Origin: JBBSNV01 sp964458605
GTDB taxonomy: Bacteria; Pseudomonadota; Alphaproteobacteria; Reyranellales; JAQSWP01
Length of the DNA: 64,000 nucleotides
Reading direction: 5' to 3'
NCBI GenBank assembly: GCA_964458605.1
Contig: CAYWLS010000012.1
Span: 1 to 64,000, forward strand
This document shows positions 10,267 through 20,309 of the stretch, piece by piece. Numbering within the stretch: the stretch's first letter is position 1; each line of letters starts with the position of its first letter. Under the pieces are notes generated by a model, which saw only the letters and a list, made by a program, of their open reading frames with translations, was not told where the DNA came from and did not search any database. Both the position numbers and the translations under genes were made by a program.

Positions 10267-11496
10267 ATGGACGCCAGCGTCACCCTCGACGGCATCCGTG
10301 CCGCTGCCCGCGCCATCGATGGCGCGGTGGTGCGCACGCCGCTGCTGCGCTCGCAGACGCTGTCGCGGCTGACCGGCGCCGATGTGCGGGTCAAGTTCGA
10401 GAACCTGCAATTCACCGCCGCCTTCAAGGAACGCGGCGCGCTCAACAAGCTATTGTCGCTCGACGCCGGGCAGCGCCGGCGCGGCGTGATCGCCATGTCG
10501 GCCGGCAACCACGCCCAGGGCGTGGCCTATCACGCCGGCCGGCTGGGCATTCCCGCCACCATTGTCATGCCCGCCTTCACCCCGTTCGTGAAGGTCAAGC
10601 ACACGCGCGATTTCGGCGCCACGGTGGTGCTGCGCGGCGACACCCTGGCCGAGGCGGCGGCGCATGCCTACGCCCTGGCCGATCGGGACAACCTGGTATT
10701 CGTGCATCCCTACGACGATGCGGCGGTGATCGCGGGCCAGGGCACGATCGGGCTGGAGATGCTGCAGGACATGCCCGATATCGACGTGCTGGTGGTGCCG
10801 GTGGGCGGCGGCGGATTGATCTCCGGCATCGCGGTGGCGGCCAAGGCGCTGAAGCCCGGCATCGAGGTGATCGGCGTCGAATCGACCAGCTACAGCGCGC
10901 TGCATCAGAACCTGCAGGGCAAGCCGGTCGAGGTCGGCGGCGACACCATCGCCGAAGGCATCGCGGTGCGCGATATCGGCAAGCTGCCGCTGCAATTGTG
11001 CCGCGACCTGGTCGACCAGGTGCTGCTGGTCGACGAAAGCGTCATCGAGCGCGCCATCGCGCTCTATCTGGAGATCGAGAAGACGGTGGCCGAAGGCGCC
11101 GGCGCCGCCGGACTGGCGGCGTTGCTTGCCTATCCCGCGCGGTTCGCCGACCGCGCCGTCGGGCTGGTGTTGTGCGGCGGCAATATCGACACCCGCCTGC
11201 TGGCCTCGATCCTGATGCGCAATCTGGTGCGCGAGGGCCGGATCGTGCGCCTGCGCATCAAGATTCCCGACCGGCCCGGCGTGCTGGCCAGGGTCACCGC
11301 GCTGGTCGGCGATGCCGGCGCCAATATCCTGGAAGTCGGCCACCAGCGCCTGTTCGGCCATGTCGAAGCCAAGGCGGCCGAGCTCGACATCGTGCTGGAA
11401 ACGCGCGACCGCGCCCACAGCCAGGATGTGATCGCTGCCATCGGCGCGGCCGGCTTCAAGGTCAAGCTGCTGGAGGCCAGCCTGATCGACGACTAG
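10267..11496 (+). CDS. ilvA: Threonine ammonia-lyase with ACT domain
   Basis: A 409-residue PLP enzyme that deaminates threonine to 2-oxobutanoate, feeding isoleucine synthesis or threonine breakdown. The PLP lysine is K54 in FKERGALNK, the substrate loop is SAGNHAQG, and the phosphate-binding loop is PVGGGGLISG near 177. A single C-terminal ACT domain (about 330-409, GVLARVTALVGDAGANI) matches the shorter ACT-type enzymes rather than the long biosynthetic type with two ACT-like domains. The start ATG is two bases after the upstream stop. Confidence 0.93.
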   Translation: MDASVTLDGIRAAARAIDGAVVRTPLLRSQTLSRLTGADVRVKFENLQFTAAFKERGALNKLLSLDAGQRRRGVIAMSAGNHAQGVAYHAGRLGIPATIVMPAFTPFVKVKHTRDFGATVVLRGDTLAEAAAHAYALADRDNLVFVHPYDDAAVIAGQGTIGLEMLQDMPDIDVLVVPVGGGGLISGIAVAAKALKPGIEVIGVESTSYSALHQNLQGKPVEVGGDTIAEGIAVRDIGKLPLQLCRDLVDQVLLVDESVIERAIALYLEIEKTVAEGAGAAGLAALLAYPARFADRAVGLVLCGGNIDTRLLASILMRNLVREGRIVRLRIKIPDRPGVLARVTALVGDAGANILEVGHQRLFGHVEAKAAELDIVLETRDRAHSQDVIAAIGAAGFKVKLLEASLIDD

Positions 11497-11516
11497 GCGG
11501 TCTTCCGGCCGGCGTC

Positions 11517-12296
11517 TCAGAAGTGATAGGCCAGGACCACGCTGAAGGAATACTGGTTGGGGTCGCCCTTCTCGCGGATCAGCGGCGAGTCGGTCACGGT
11601 GTCGAGCAGGCGCGAATAGGTGGCTTCGACCAGCAGCCGCCAGTACGGGTTGATCTTGTATCCGCCGTCGACCGTGAAGCCGACATCCTTGAACCCGCCG
11701 CCGGGCCGGAACACGTTGAAGCCCGATCGCGCCGACTGCGACGGCGTGATGCCGAAATACGATTGCATGTAGTTCTTGCTGGCCCAGTTCAGGTTGGGCC
11801 CGAACTCGACATAGGCCGCCTTGCCGATCGGCAACTGGCCGCGGGCGTTGAACTCGACCACCGTGCCGCCGTGGCCGCCGGCGATGTCGTGACGCGCCTC
11901 CAGCGAGATATCGAAGCCGGGCGGGTTGTAGTCGATATAGCCGCCGGCCTCGACCGCCCAGCCGACCCGGCTTAGATGATGCAGCGCCGAGTCGTCCGAA
12001 GGCTTGCGCGGCAGGCGCAGATTGCCGGCCAGTCCGAAGCTGAGATCCTTCCATTTGACGAAGGCAAAATGCAACCCATCGTCGCTGCTGAGGGAGAACC
12101 GGTTGTTCCACTCGAAATCGAAATACGGGATCGGCGTGGGACGCAGCGAATCGGCGCCTTCGTAGGTCGGGCCATAAAAGACACCGCCGCCCAGGGTAAT
12201 GTCCCAATGCCGGTTCAGGTCCCAGTCCCCGGCCTGCGCGACTGCCGGCAGCGCCATGCCGCCCAGCAGAGCCAGTGTCACCCATCCCGCCTTCAT
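11517..12296 (-). CDS. MipA/OmpV family outer-membrane protein
   Basis: A 259-residue protein with a signal peptide (residues 1-22, cleavage after AVAQA) and a mature part of alternating aromatic and polar residues typical of a beta-barrel, ending in HF as is usual for outer-membrane proteins. The DITLGGGVFYGPTYEG segment near the mature N terminus is typical of the MipA/OmpV family. These barrels are associated with envelope scaffolding or with uptake, and the exact role is unknown. The ATG at 12296 was chosen because the signal peptide begins there. It is convergent with ilvA. Confidence 0.88.
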   Translation of the reverse strand: MKAGWVTLALLGGMALPAVAQAGDWDLNRHWDITLGGGVFYGPTYEGADSLRPTPIPYFDFEWNNRFSLSSDDGLHFAFVKWKDLSFGLAGNLRLPRKPSDDSALHHLSRVGWAVEAGGYIDYNPPGFDISLEARHDIAGGHGGTVVEFNARGQLPIGKAAYVEFGPNLNWASKNYMQSYFGITPSQSARSGFNVFRPGGGFKDVGFTVDGGYKINPYWRLLVEATYSRLLDTVTDSPLIREKGDPNQYSFSVVLAYHF

Positions 12297-12464
12297 CCGC
12301 GGCGATCCCTCAATGTCGGCGGCAGGCCGGCTGCCTCTCGATTGCGCAGCCAGAATAGGCCAGTGGATAAACCGGGACAACCCGCCGGCTTGCCCGGTGC
12401 CAGGCATTCCGTGCTATATCGCGCCCGCCTTTGGCTCCCCGTTTCCCCCTGCCGGAGTAGCGCC

Positions 12465-14078
12465 ATGTCCGCCCCCGCCGCCAAGAATTTCCCCGCTCCC
12501 GACCTGGCGCCGATCAAGCGGGCGCTGATCTCGGTATCCGACAAGACCGGCCTGGTCGATTTCGCCCGCGCGCTGGCAGCCAGGGGCGTCGAGATCCTGT
12601 CGACCGGCGGGTCGGCGGCGGCGATCAAGGGCGCGGGCATCGCGGTCAAGGAAGTCTCTGCCCATACCGGCTTCCCCGAGATCATGGACGGCCGCGTCAA
12701 GACGCTGCATCCGGCGATCCATGGCGGCATTCTGGCGCGGCGTTCCGATCCGGATCACGCCGCCGCCATGGCGCAGCACAACATCGCCGGCATCGACCTG
12801 GTGGTGGTCAACCTCTACCCATTCGCTGCCACCGTGGCCAAGGGTGCCGGCTTCGGCGACTGCATCGAGAATATCGACATCGGCGGCCCGGCGCTGATCC
12901 GCGCTTCGGCCAAGAACCACGATTTCATCACCGTGGTGGTCGATCCGGCCGACTACGCCGCAGTGCTGGGCGAGCTCGAAGCCGGCAACGGCGCCACCAC
13001 GATGGCGTTGCGCCGCAAGCTGGCCGCCCGCGCCTTCGCCCTGACCGGCGCCTACGATGCGGCGATCAGCCAGTGGTTCGCGCGCCAGGTCGAGGAGCCG
13101 TTCCCCCCGACCTTTGCCGTCGGCGGCACGCTCAAGCAGACCCTGCGCTACGGCGAGAACCCGCACCAGCAGGCTGCCTTCTATGTCGACGGCTCCAACC
13201 GCTACGGCGTCGCCACGGCGCGCCAGGTGCAGGGCAAGGAGCTGTCCTACAACAACATCAACGACACCGATGCCGCGTTCGAGTGCGTGGCCGAGTTCGA
13301 GCGGCCGGCAGTGGCGATCATCAAGCACGCCAATCCCTGCGGCGTGGCCGAGGGCGACAGCCTGATCGAGGCCTATGCCAAGGCGCTGGCCTGCGACCGG
13401 GTCTCCGCCTATGGCGGCATCGTCGCGGTCAACCGCAAGCTCGATGCCCGGACGGCCGACGAGATCGCCAAGCTGTTCGTCGAGGTGGCGATCGCGCCCG
13501 ATGCCGACGAGGAGGCGCTGCAACTGCTGGAGCGCAAGAAGAACGCCCGCGTGCTGCTGACCGGCGGCATGCCCGATCCGGCCTCGGCGGGCATGAGCCT
13601 GCGCAGCGTCTCGGGCGGCTATCTGCTGCAGAGCCGCGACAGCGGCCGGGTCAGCGCCCAGGGCCTGAAGGTGGTGACCAAGCGCGCGCCGACGCCGCAG
13701 GAGATGGCGGACCTGATCTTCGCCTTCCGCGTCGCCAAGCATGTCAAGTCCAACGCCATCGTCTACGCCAAGGGCGGCGCCACCGTGGGCGTCGGTGCGG
13801 GCCAGATGAGCCGGGTCGATTCCTCGCGCATCGCCGCCTGGAAGGCCAGGGAAGCGGGCGAGGCGGCCAAGCTGCCGCAGAGCCCGGCGATCGGCTCGGT
13901 GGTGGCGTCGGACGCGTTCTTCCCGTTCGCCGATGGCCTGCTGGCGGCGGCCGAAGCGGGCGCCACGGCGGTGATCCAGCCGGGCGGCTCGATGCGCGAC
14001 CAGGAAGTGATCGAGGCCGCCGACCAGGCCGGCCTGGCGATGGTGTTCACCGGCATGCGCCACTTCCGGCACGGCTAA
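12465..14078 (+). CDS. purH: Bifunctional AICAR transformylase / IMP cyclohydrolase
   Basis: Catalyses the last two steps of inosine monophosphate synthesis. The 537-residue length is normal. The N-terminal IMP cyclohydrolase (MGS-like) domain shows ALISVSDKTGLVDFA, STGGS and DGRVKTLHP. The transformylase domain shows LRYGENPHQQA, NNINDTDAA and IKHANPCG, which holds the catalytic Lys-His pair, and ends in MVFTGMRHFRH. The start follows GCCGGAG. It is divergent from the MipA-type gene, with 168 bases between them that hold both promoters. Confidence 0.97.
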   Translation: MSAPAAKNFPAPDLAPIKRALISVSDKTGLVDFARALAARGVEILSTGGSAAAIKGAGIAVKEVSAHTGFPEIMDGRVKTLHPAIHGGILARRSDPDHAAAMAQHNIAGIDLVVVNLYPFAATVAKGAGFGDCIENIDIGGPALIRASAKNHDFITVVVDPADYAAVLGELEAGNGATTMALRRKLAARAFALTGAYDAAISQWFARQVEEPFPPTFAVGGTLKQTLRYGENPHQQAAFYVDGSNRYGVATARQVQGKELSYNNINDTDAAFECVAEFERPAVAIIKHANPCGVAEGDSLIEAYAKALACDRVSAYGGIVAVNRKLDARTADEIAKLFVEVAIAPDADEEALQLLERKKNARVLLTGGMPDPASAGMSLRSVSGGYLLQSRDSGRVSAQGLKVVTKRAPTPQEMADLIFAFRVAKHVKSNAIVYAKGGATVGVGAGQMSRVDSSRIAAWKAREAGEAAKLPQSPAIGSVVASDAFFPFADGLLAAAEAGATAVIQPGGSMRDQEVIEAADQAGLAMVFTGMRHFRHG

Positions 14079-14111
14079 CGCCGGCGCGGGACAGCGGCGA
14101 CGGCAGCGGGG

Positions 14112-14435
14112 TCAGGCCGCCGGCAGCGGCTCGGCCGTGCGCGGCAAATCGTTGTCGACGATCACCGGCGTCTCGAAATAGCGGATCTCCGGCGCCGCGC
14201 CATAGCGCTCGGCGATCGTCCTGCGCCATTCGGCGGAATAGAACGCTTCGGCTTCGCTGCGCGAATGCCACAGATAGACGCCGCCGCCGGTATGGGTTGC
14301 CGGATCGAACAGGTAATATTTGCGCACCAGGCCGCCCAGGCCCTGGTAGTTCGGCATCGAGGCCCTGAACAGCTCGGCCGCCTTCCTGGCATCGATATCG
14401 GCCGGCAGCCTGAAATTGACGATAGCGGTGATCAT
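14112..14435 (-). CDS. YdhR-like monooxygenase-family small protein
   Basis: A 107-residue protein predicted to form a dimeric alpha/beta barrel. The segment LVRKYYLFDPATHTGGGVYLW followed by a Ser-rich helix and EAEAFYS matches the YdhR/monooxygenase-like family. A function in oxidation of an aromatic or polyketide-like compound has been proposed for such barrels but is not demonstrated by the sequence. The start ATG lies 31 bases after the MFS transporter stop on the same strand, suggesting co-transcription. Confidence 0.7.
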   Translation of the reverse strand: MITAIVNFRLPADIDARKAAELFRASMPNYQGLGGLVRKYYLFDPATHTGGGVYLWHSRSEAEAFYSAEWRRTIAERYGAAPEIRYFETPVIVDNDLPRTAEPLPAA

Positions 14436-14466
14436 GGCGTGGCCTCCTCTCGTTTGGGTTGCCGCA

Positions 14467-15879
14467 TCAGCGGTGCCGCTCGGCCTGCCGCTCGCGCACG
14501 AAGCTGAGCAGGATGAAACCAACGATCAGGAACGGCAAGATGGCGATCACGCCGGCACGCTGGTTCTGCGTGGCGCTGGTGATCCAGCCGATCGCCGCCG
14601 GCGCCATGAACACGGTGGCCCGGCCGGACAGCGCGAACAGGCCGTAGAACTCGCCCGTCATGCCCGGCGGCGCCATGCGGCCGATCATGGTGCGGCTGGC
14701 CGCCTGCATCGGCCCCATGCAGATGCCGAGCAGCACGGCGAAGGCCATGAACACCAGCTCCGGCGTCGAGGCAAACAGCCCGCCATCGGGCAGCGGCGGC
14801 GCCACGGCGACGACGAACAGCACCGAATCGCGCCCCACCGAGACGATGCCCAGCGTGGCGACGATGACGCCGACCAGGGACATCAGCACGGTGCGCTTGG
14901 AGCCCACCCGGTCGTCGAGCCGGCCGCCGACGAAGGCGCCCACCGTGGCGAACACGGTCAGGATGATGCCGAAGATGCCCAGCGACACGGTGGTCCAGCC
15001 GAAAGTGCCGGTGGCGTAGACGCCGCCGAAAGCGATGATCGCCGCCAGCCCGTCGTTGTAGATCATGTAGGCGATCAGATAGAGCAGCGGGTTGCGGTAA
15101 TGCAGCAGCGCGCGGATGGTCGCAACCAGCGAGCCCACGCCCTGCCGGATCGCGCCCAGCTTGCCCAGCCCGCTCGACCTGACGTCGGGCGTGAACAGGA
15201 ACATCGGCAGCACGAACACGATCAGCCACAGCGCCGAGGCCGGACCGGTCAGGCGCTCGACTTCGTAGGTTTCCTTGCTCAGCCCGAACAAAGGCTGGCC
15301 GCCATTGGCCAGGCCGCTGACCAGCAGCACGACGAACAGCGCAATGAGGCCGCCGACATAGCCCAGGCCCCAGCCCAGGCCGGACAGCCGGCCCATGCGC
15401 TGCGGCGGCACCAGCGAGGGCAGTTGGGCATTGTTGAACACGATCGAGAACTCGGCGCCGATGGTGGCGATTACCAGCGCCAGCATGGTGAAGCCCAGCA
15501 GGTCGGGCCGGTTGGGATAGGCCCACCACAGCATGAAGCAGCCGACCACCGTCAGCGCCTGGAACGCCAGCACCCAGGGCTTGCGCGGGCCGCCGGCATC
15601 GGCGATCGAGCCCAGGATCGGGCTCAGCACGGCGATGATGATGCCGGCATAGGTCTGCACCTGGGCCGCTGCGATCTGGCCCTGCACCGGATCGCCCACC
15701 ATCTTCGACGTGAAGTACGGCATGAAGATGAAGGTGGTGATGATGGTGAAGAACGGCTGGTTGGCCCAGTCGAACATCGCCCAGGAGAAGCGGGCGCGGA
15801 ACGGGGTGTGATGGGGCGGGATGCCTGTCACGGCGGCGGTGGTGGCGGCGACGGCCGCGGTCGGCTCGGGGCGGGTCAT
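14467..15879 (-). CDS. MFS transporter, UMF1/Atg22-like
   Basis: A 470-residue integral membrane protein with about twelve hydrophobic helices. FSWAMFDWANQPFFTII near residue 35-51 is the hallmark of the UMF1 (Atg22-like) branch of the major facilitator superfamily, and GGRLDDRVGSKR lies in the conserved cytoplasmic loop 8-9 region. The substrate is unknown; the yeast relative exports amino acids from the vacuole. ATG at 15879 was chosen because the conserved N terminus starts soon after. The YdhR-like gene follows on the same strand. Confidence 0.85.
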   Translation of the reverse strand: MTRPEPTAAVAATTAAVTGIPPHHTPFRARFSWAMFDWANQPFFTIITTFIFMPYFTSKMVGDPVQGQIAAAQVQTYAGIIIAVLSPILGSIADAGGPRKPWVLAFQALTVVGCFMLWWAYPNRPDLLGFTMLALVIATIGAEFSIVFNNAQLPSLVPPQRMGRLSGLGWGLGYVGGLIALFVVLLVSGLANGGQPLFGLSKETYEVERLTGPASALWLIVFVLPMFLFTPDVRSSGLGKLGAIRQGVGSLVATIRALLHYRNPLLYLIAYMIYNDGLAAIIAFGGVYATGTFGWTTVSLGIFGIILTVFATVGAFVGGRLDDRVGSKRTVLMSLVGVIVATLGIVSVGRDSVLFVVAVAPPLPDGGLFASTPELVFMAFAVLLGICMGPMQAASRTMIGRMAPPGMTGEFYGLFALSGRATVFMAPAAIGWITSATQNQRAGVIAILPFLIVGFILLSFVRERQAERHR

Positions 15880-15994
15880 GTCCCGGCAGCTTGCGCAACT
15901 GCCGACCCCCGCGCAAGCCCGGCCAGACGCCATATACGCCGGTAAGGCTGGCAAACCGGCCGCCATGGTGGATAATCGGGGCAGGGGGAGCGCG

Positions 15995-16324
15995 ATGATC
16001 GTCACCACCACGCCCATGGTCGAAGGCCATCCGATCGTGGCCTATCTCGGCATCGTCGGCGGCAATGCCGTGGTCGGCGCCAATATCTTCCGCGACCTGT
16101 TCGCCCGCGTGCGCGATGTGGTCGGCGGCCGCGCCAGGGGTTACGAGGATGCGCTGCAGGGCGCCCAGCGCGCGGCGCTGCAGGACATGACGGCGGACGC
16201 CAACCGGCTGATGGCCGATGCCATCGTCGGCGTCGCCTTCGAGTATGCCGCGGTCGGCACCTCCATGCTGATGGTGAGCTGCACCGGCACCGCCGTGACG
16301 CTTGACCGCAAGGATTTCGCCTGA
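15995..16324 (+). CDS. YbjQ/UPF0145 family protein
   Basis: A 109-residue cytoplasmic protein of the YbjQ family, which forms oligomeric barrels. The motifs EGHPIVAYLGIVGGNAVVGA and ADAIVGVAFEYAAVG are characteristic. The function is unknown; the family has been called heavy-metal binding without firm proof. The ATG follows a strong Shine-Dalgarno (GCAGGGGGAG). The stop overlaps the start of the NnrU gene (TGATG), so the two are translationally coupled. Confidence 0.85.
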   Translation: MIVTTTPMVEGHPIVAYLGIVGGNAVVGANIFRDLFARVRDVVGGRARGYEDALQGAQRAALQDMTADANRLMADAIVGVAFEYAAVGTSMLMVSCTGTAVTLDRKDFA

Positions 16325-17016
16325 TGCTGGGCGGCTCGATCCAGGCGGTGGCGCTGGGCACTCTGGCCTTCGTCGGCCTGCATTTCCTGATGTCCCATCC
16401 ATTGCGCGGCGCGCTGGTCCGGCTGCTGGGCGAGAAGGCCTTCTCCGGCGTCTACTCGCTGATCGTGGCGCTGGCCTTCGCCTGGATGGTCCATGCCCAT
16501 GCCACCGCGCCCTATGTGGCGATCTGGGGCGATCCGGTCTGGGCCCACCATCTGCTGCCGCTGATCATGGTGCTCTCGGTGCTGCTGGTGGTGCTGGGCC
16601 TGACGTCGCGCAACCCGACCCTGGGACCCCAGGGGGCCGCGGCGCTGGCCGAAACCGGCCAGGGCGCCACAGCGATCACCCGTCACCCCATGCTGTGGGG
16701 CTTCGCGCTGTGGGCGATCGGCCACATGCTGGCCAATGGCGACCAGGCGACCGTGATCCTGACCGCCGGCATCCTGGTGCTGGCGCTGGGCGGGGGCCTG
16801 GCGATCGATGCCAAGAAACGCCGTGCCCTGGGCGCGCCCTACGAGGCTTTCATGGCGCGCACCTCCTTCGTGCCGTTCCTCGCCATGGCGCAGGGCCGCG
16901 CCCGGCTGCAATGGCGCGACATCGGCTGGTGGCGCATCAACGTGTCGGTCGTGGTCTATGCCGCATTGGTGCTGCTGCACAAGCTGGTGATCGGCCGGCC
17001 GGCGATCGGCGGCTAG
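16324..17016 (+). CDS. NnrU family membrane protein
   Basis: A 230-residue inner-membrane protein with about six hydrophobic helices. The segment RHPMLWGFALWAIGHMLANGD, containing a conserved histidine, and HFLMSHPLRG near the N terminus match the NnrU family. NnrU was first linked to nitrite and nitric oxide reductase gene clusters; other relatives act in isoprenoid or carotenoid metabolism. Nothing in the neighbourhood points to denitrification, so the role here stays open. It overlaps ybjQ by one base. Confidence 0.85.
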   Translation: MLGGSIQAVALGTLAFVGLHFLMSHPLRGALVRLLGEKAFSGVYSLIVALAFAWMVHAHATAPYVAIWGDPVWAHHLLPLIMVLSVLLVVLGLTSRNPTLGPQGAAALAETGQGATAITRHPMLWGFALWAIGHMLANGDQATVILTAGILVLALGGGLAIDAKKRRALGAPYEAFMARTSFVPFLAMAQGRARLQWRDIGWWRINVSVVVYAALVLLHKLVIGRPAIGG

Positions 17017-17054
17017 CGCCGCTCGCGCGCGCTTGAATTGGGCGCGGCGATTCA

Positions 17055-17083
17055 CGCTTTGCGCGGATGCCCGCCGCAAAGCG
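17055..17083. terminator. Hairpin between convergent nnrU-like and rhomboid genes
   Basis: A nine-base perfect stem, CGCTTTGCG and CGCAAAGCG, with an eleven-base loop lies between two convergent genes. There is no T-run, so it may end transcription with the help of other factors or only protect 3' ends. Confidence 0.45.
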
Positions 17084-17091
17084 ATCGCGCG

Positions 17092-17883
17092 CTAGCGCCG
17101 CTGCACCGGGTTGAACGGCTCGGGCTTCTTGGCGCCGGCCTGGCTGGCGGGAGAACTGGCGGCAGGAGCGGCAGCGCCGGGCAGCGCCGGATCGGTCAGG
17201 CGGGGCATGGCCGCGCGCAGCACCCAGCCCAGCAGCAGCCCGACCAGGAAGCCGCCCAGATGCGCCTCCCAGGCGATGCGCTGGCCGTCGATGCCGGCGG
17301 TGGCTGCCGGCAGGCCGACATTCAGCCCCAGCCATACCACCGCGTTGATCGCCAGCGGCCGGCGCGAGGCCGGCGGGGCGGAGACGATGGCGGCGCCGAA
17401 CAACCCGCTGATCGCGCCCGAGGCGCCGACCAGGGGGATGAAGGCATTGGGATCGAGCAGCACGAACAGCAGCCCGCCGGCGATGGCGCTGGCGAAATAG
17501 ACCAGCACCACCCGCGCCGTGCCCAGGAAGCGTTCGGCCAGCAGGCCGAACAGGAACAGCGCATAGCAATTGGCCAGCACATGGCCCCAACTGGCGTGCA
17601 GGAAGGCGTGGCTGACGAAGGTCAGCAGCGCGTCGGCCGAGAAATCGCGCAGTTCGCCGAAACGGGCCGGTATCAGCGCGAACTGGGTATAGACCATCTC
17701 GAGCCGGTTGCCGCTCAGCGACGACACATAGGCATGGATGGCGACGATGGTCGCCAGCATGCCGAGGGTGAAGAACGGCCGGTTGCCGCGCGTCGGCTGA
17801 GGGGGCGCGCTGCGCCCCACCACCGGGCTGGCGGTCGACCGGGGCACCAGCACGCGGGGCAGGATCTTGGGTGGCTCGCTCAT
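17092..17883 (-). CDS. Rhomboid intramembrane serine protease (first copy)
   Basis: A 263-residue membrane protease. After a proline-rich cytoplasmic tail (1-35) there are six or seven hydrophobic helices. The catalytic serine is S155 in GASGAISG and the catalytic histidine is H208 in AHLGG. H101 and N105 in HASWGHVLANC form the oxyanion region, as in GlpG. It ends the apparent minus-strand operon argG - rhomboid - membrane protein - rhomboid; the 12-base gap to the upstream membrane protein suggests coupling. The substrate is unknown. Confidence 0.92.
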   Translation of the reverse strand: MSEPPKILPRVLVPRSTASPVVGRSAPPQPTRGNRPFFTLGMLATIVAIHAYVSSLSGNRLEMVYTQFALIPARFGELRDFSADALLTFVSHAFLHASWGHVLANCYALFLFGLLAERFLGTARVVLVYFASAIAGGLLFVLLDPNAFIPLVGASGAISGLFGAAIVSAPPASRRPLAINAVVWLGLNVGLPAATAGIDGQRIAWEAHLGGFLVGLLLGWVLRAAMPRLTDPALPGAAAPAASSPASQAGAKKPEPFNPVQRR

Positions 17884-17895
17884 GCCGCTAGCTGA

Positions 17896-18420
17896 TCACG
17901 GCGCCTTGCCACCGTCCAGCGGCACGGCGCGGAAATAGCCCGCCAGCAGCGGCAAGGTGCGGCCCAGCACGATGCCGGTGCACAGCGCGGCGTAGCTGGC
18001 GGCGAGGATCACCGCGAAACCGTCGTGGCGCAGTTCGGGATAGCGGGCGAAGGCATAGCCCGAGGCGTAGCGGCCGACGAAGATCACCACGATCAGGATC
18101 AGCGGCACGACGCTGCCGGGTACCGTCAGGCGACGATGGACGCGATCGATCGTCACGCCGTGGCGTGGCGCGATCAGCCGTCCTATCAGGCTGCCCAGCG
18201 CCAGCCCGGCCAGCCAGATGCCGAGCGCTTGGATCAGCGGCAGGGGGCTGCTGAGCATGCTGAACACCGAGAGGGCGAAGAATACCGCCGGCAGCACGAT
18301 CAGCCGCACCAGGCGGATCGAGCGCGTGCGCATGGCCGCGATGCCGAGCCAGAGCAGCAGCGCCAGCAGGGGCCACACCCAGTAGGGCGTGTGCACGATC
18401 GCCTGCCTGACCGCTTCCAT
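17896..18420 (-). CDS. Membrane protein of DUF6622 type, unknown function
   Basis: A 174-residue integral membrane protein with about five hydrophobic segments. The N-terminal region HTPYWVWPLLALLLWLG and the arginine pair TRSIRLVRL resemble proteins annotated as DUF6622. Its start codon overlaps the stop of the upstream rhomboid (TAATG), and the second rhomboid follows 12 bases later, so it is made together with both proteases and could be a partner or a substrate. That is an inference from position only. Confidence 0.7.
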   Translation of the reverse strand: MEAVRQAIVHTPYWVWPLLALLLWLGIAAMRTRSIRLVRLIVLPAVFFALSVFSMLSSPLPLIQALGIWLAGLALGSLIGRLIAPRHGVTIDRVHRRLTVPGSVVPLILIVVIFVGRYASGYAFARYPELRHDGFAVILAASYAALCTGIVLGRTLPLLAGYFRAVPLDGGKAP

Positions 18421-19073
18421 TACCGGTTCCTCCAGTTGCGCCGCGCCCGTGCGCTCATCAGCGCCATGCCGGCGATGCCGGCGATATAGCCGCCGACATG
18501 CGCCACCCAGGCTATTTCGATGGTGTCTTCCTGGCCGGGAATGCCGCTCAGCCCCAGCGCCGCGTTGCTGGCCAGCCAGATCGCCGTGATCCCGATCAGG
18601 AAACGATAGCTGCGCTGGCGCTGGGCCGCGACCAGCATCATGGCGCCGAACAACCCGCTGATGGCGCCCGAGGCGCCCAGCATCGGCGCCCGGTCGTGCG
18701 CATAGACCGCCAGATGGATCAGCGCGCCGCCCAGGCCGCTCGCCAGCGCCAGCAGCAGCATGCGCCAGGGCCCGATCAGCCGCTCCAGCGCCGCGGCGAA
18801 GGCCAGCAGCATGCCGACATTGACGATCAGGTGCAGCCAGCCGCCATGCAGCAGCATGTGCGTGAACAAGGTGGCGATCGCGCCCGGCTCGAGCGGCATC
18901 CCGGTCAGGCGCGCCGGGATCAGCGCGAAATTCAGGATCACCCAGTCGTCGAGATCGGGCGACAGCGCCTGGCGCAGCAGGTGGATCAGGATCAGCCCGC
19001 CGGCCAGGATCGCCGTCGCCGGCGGCAGGTTGATCGCCCGCTCGCGCGGCGGCAGGTGGTGGACGTTGCTCAC
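18420..19073 (-). CDS. Rhomboid intramembrane serine protease (second copy)
   Basis: A 217-residue rhomboid of compact length. The catalytic serine is S135 in GASGAISG and the histidine is H192 in AHVGG. HLIVNV around residue 81 is the oxyanion histidine/asparagine motif. GASGAISGLFGA is identical to the motif in the other rhomboid 1.3 kb away, while the remaining sequence is clearly different, so this is an old duplication or two separate acquisitions. It begins 21 bases after argG and overlaps the next gene. Confidence 0.92.
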   Translation of the reverse strand: MSNVHHLPPRERAINLPPATAILAGGLILIHLLRQALSPDLDDWVILNFALIPARLTGMPLEPGAIATLFTHMLLHGGWLHLIVNVGMLLAFAAALERLIGPWRMLLLALASGLGGALIHLAVYAHDRAPMLGASGAISGLFGAMMLVAAQRQRSYRFLIGITAIWLASNAALGLSGIPGQEDTIEIAWVAHVGGYIAGIAGMALMSARARRNWRNR

Positions 19074-19094
19074 GGCGACGGCCGCGCCCGGGGA

Positions 19095-20309
<1,215 letters not shown>

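Noticed and set aside
12414..14072. A long minus-strand frame opposite purH
   Set aside because: purH is complete and well conserved on the plus strand; the opposite frame has the His/Arg/Gly-rich composition of an antisense shadow.
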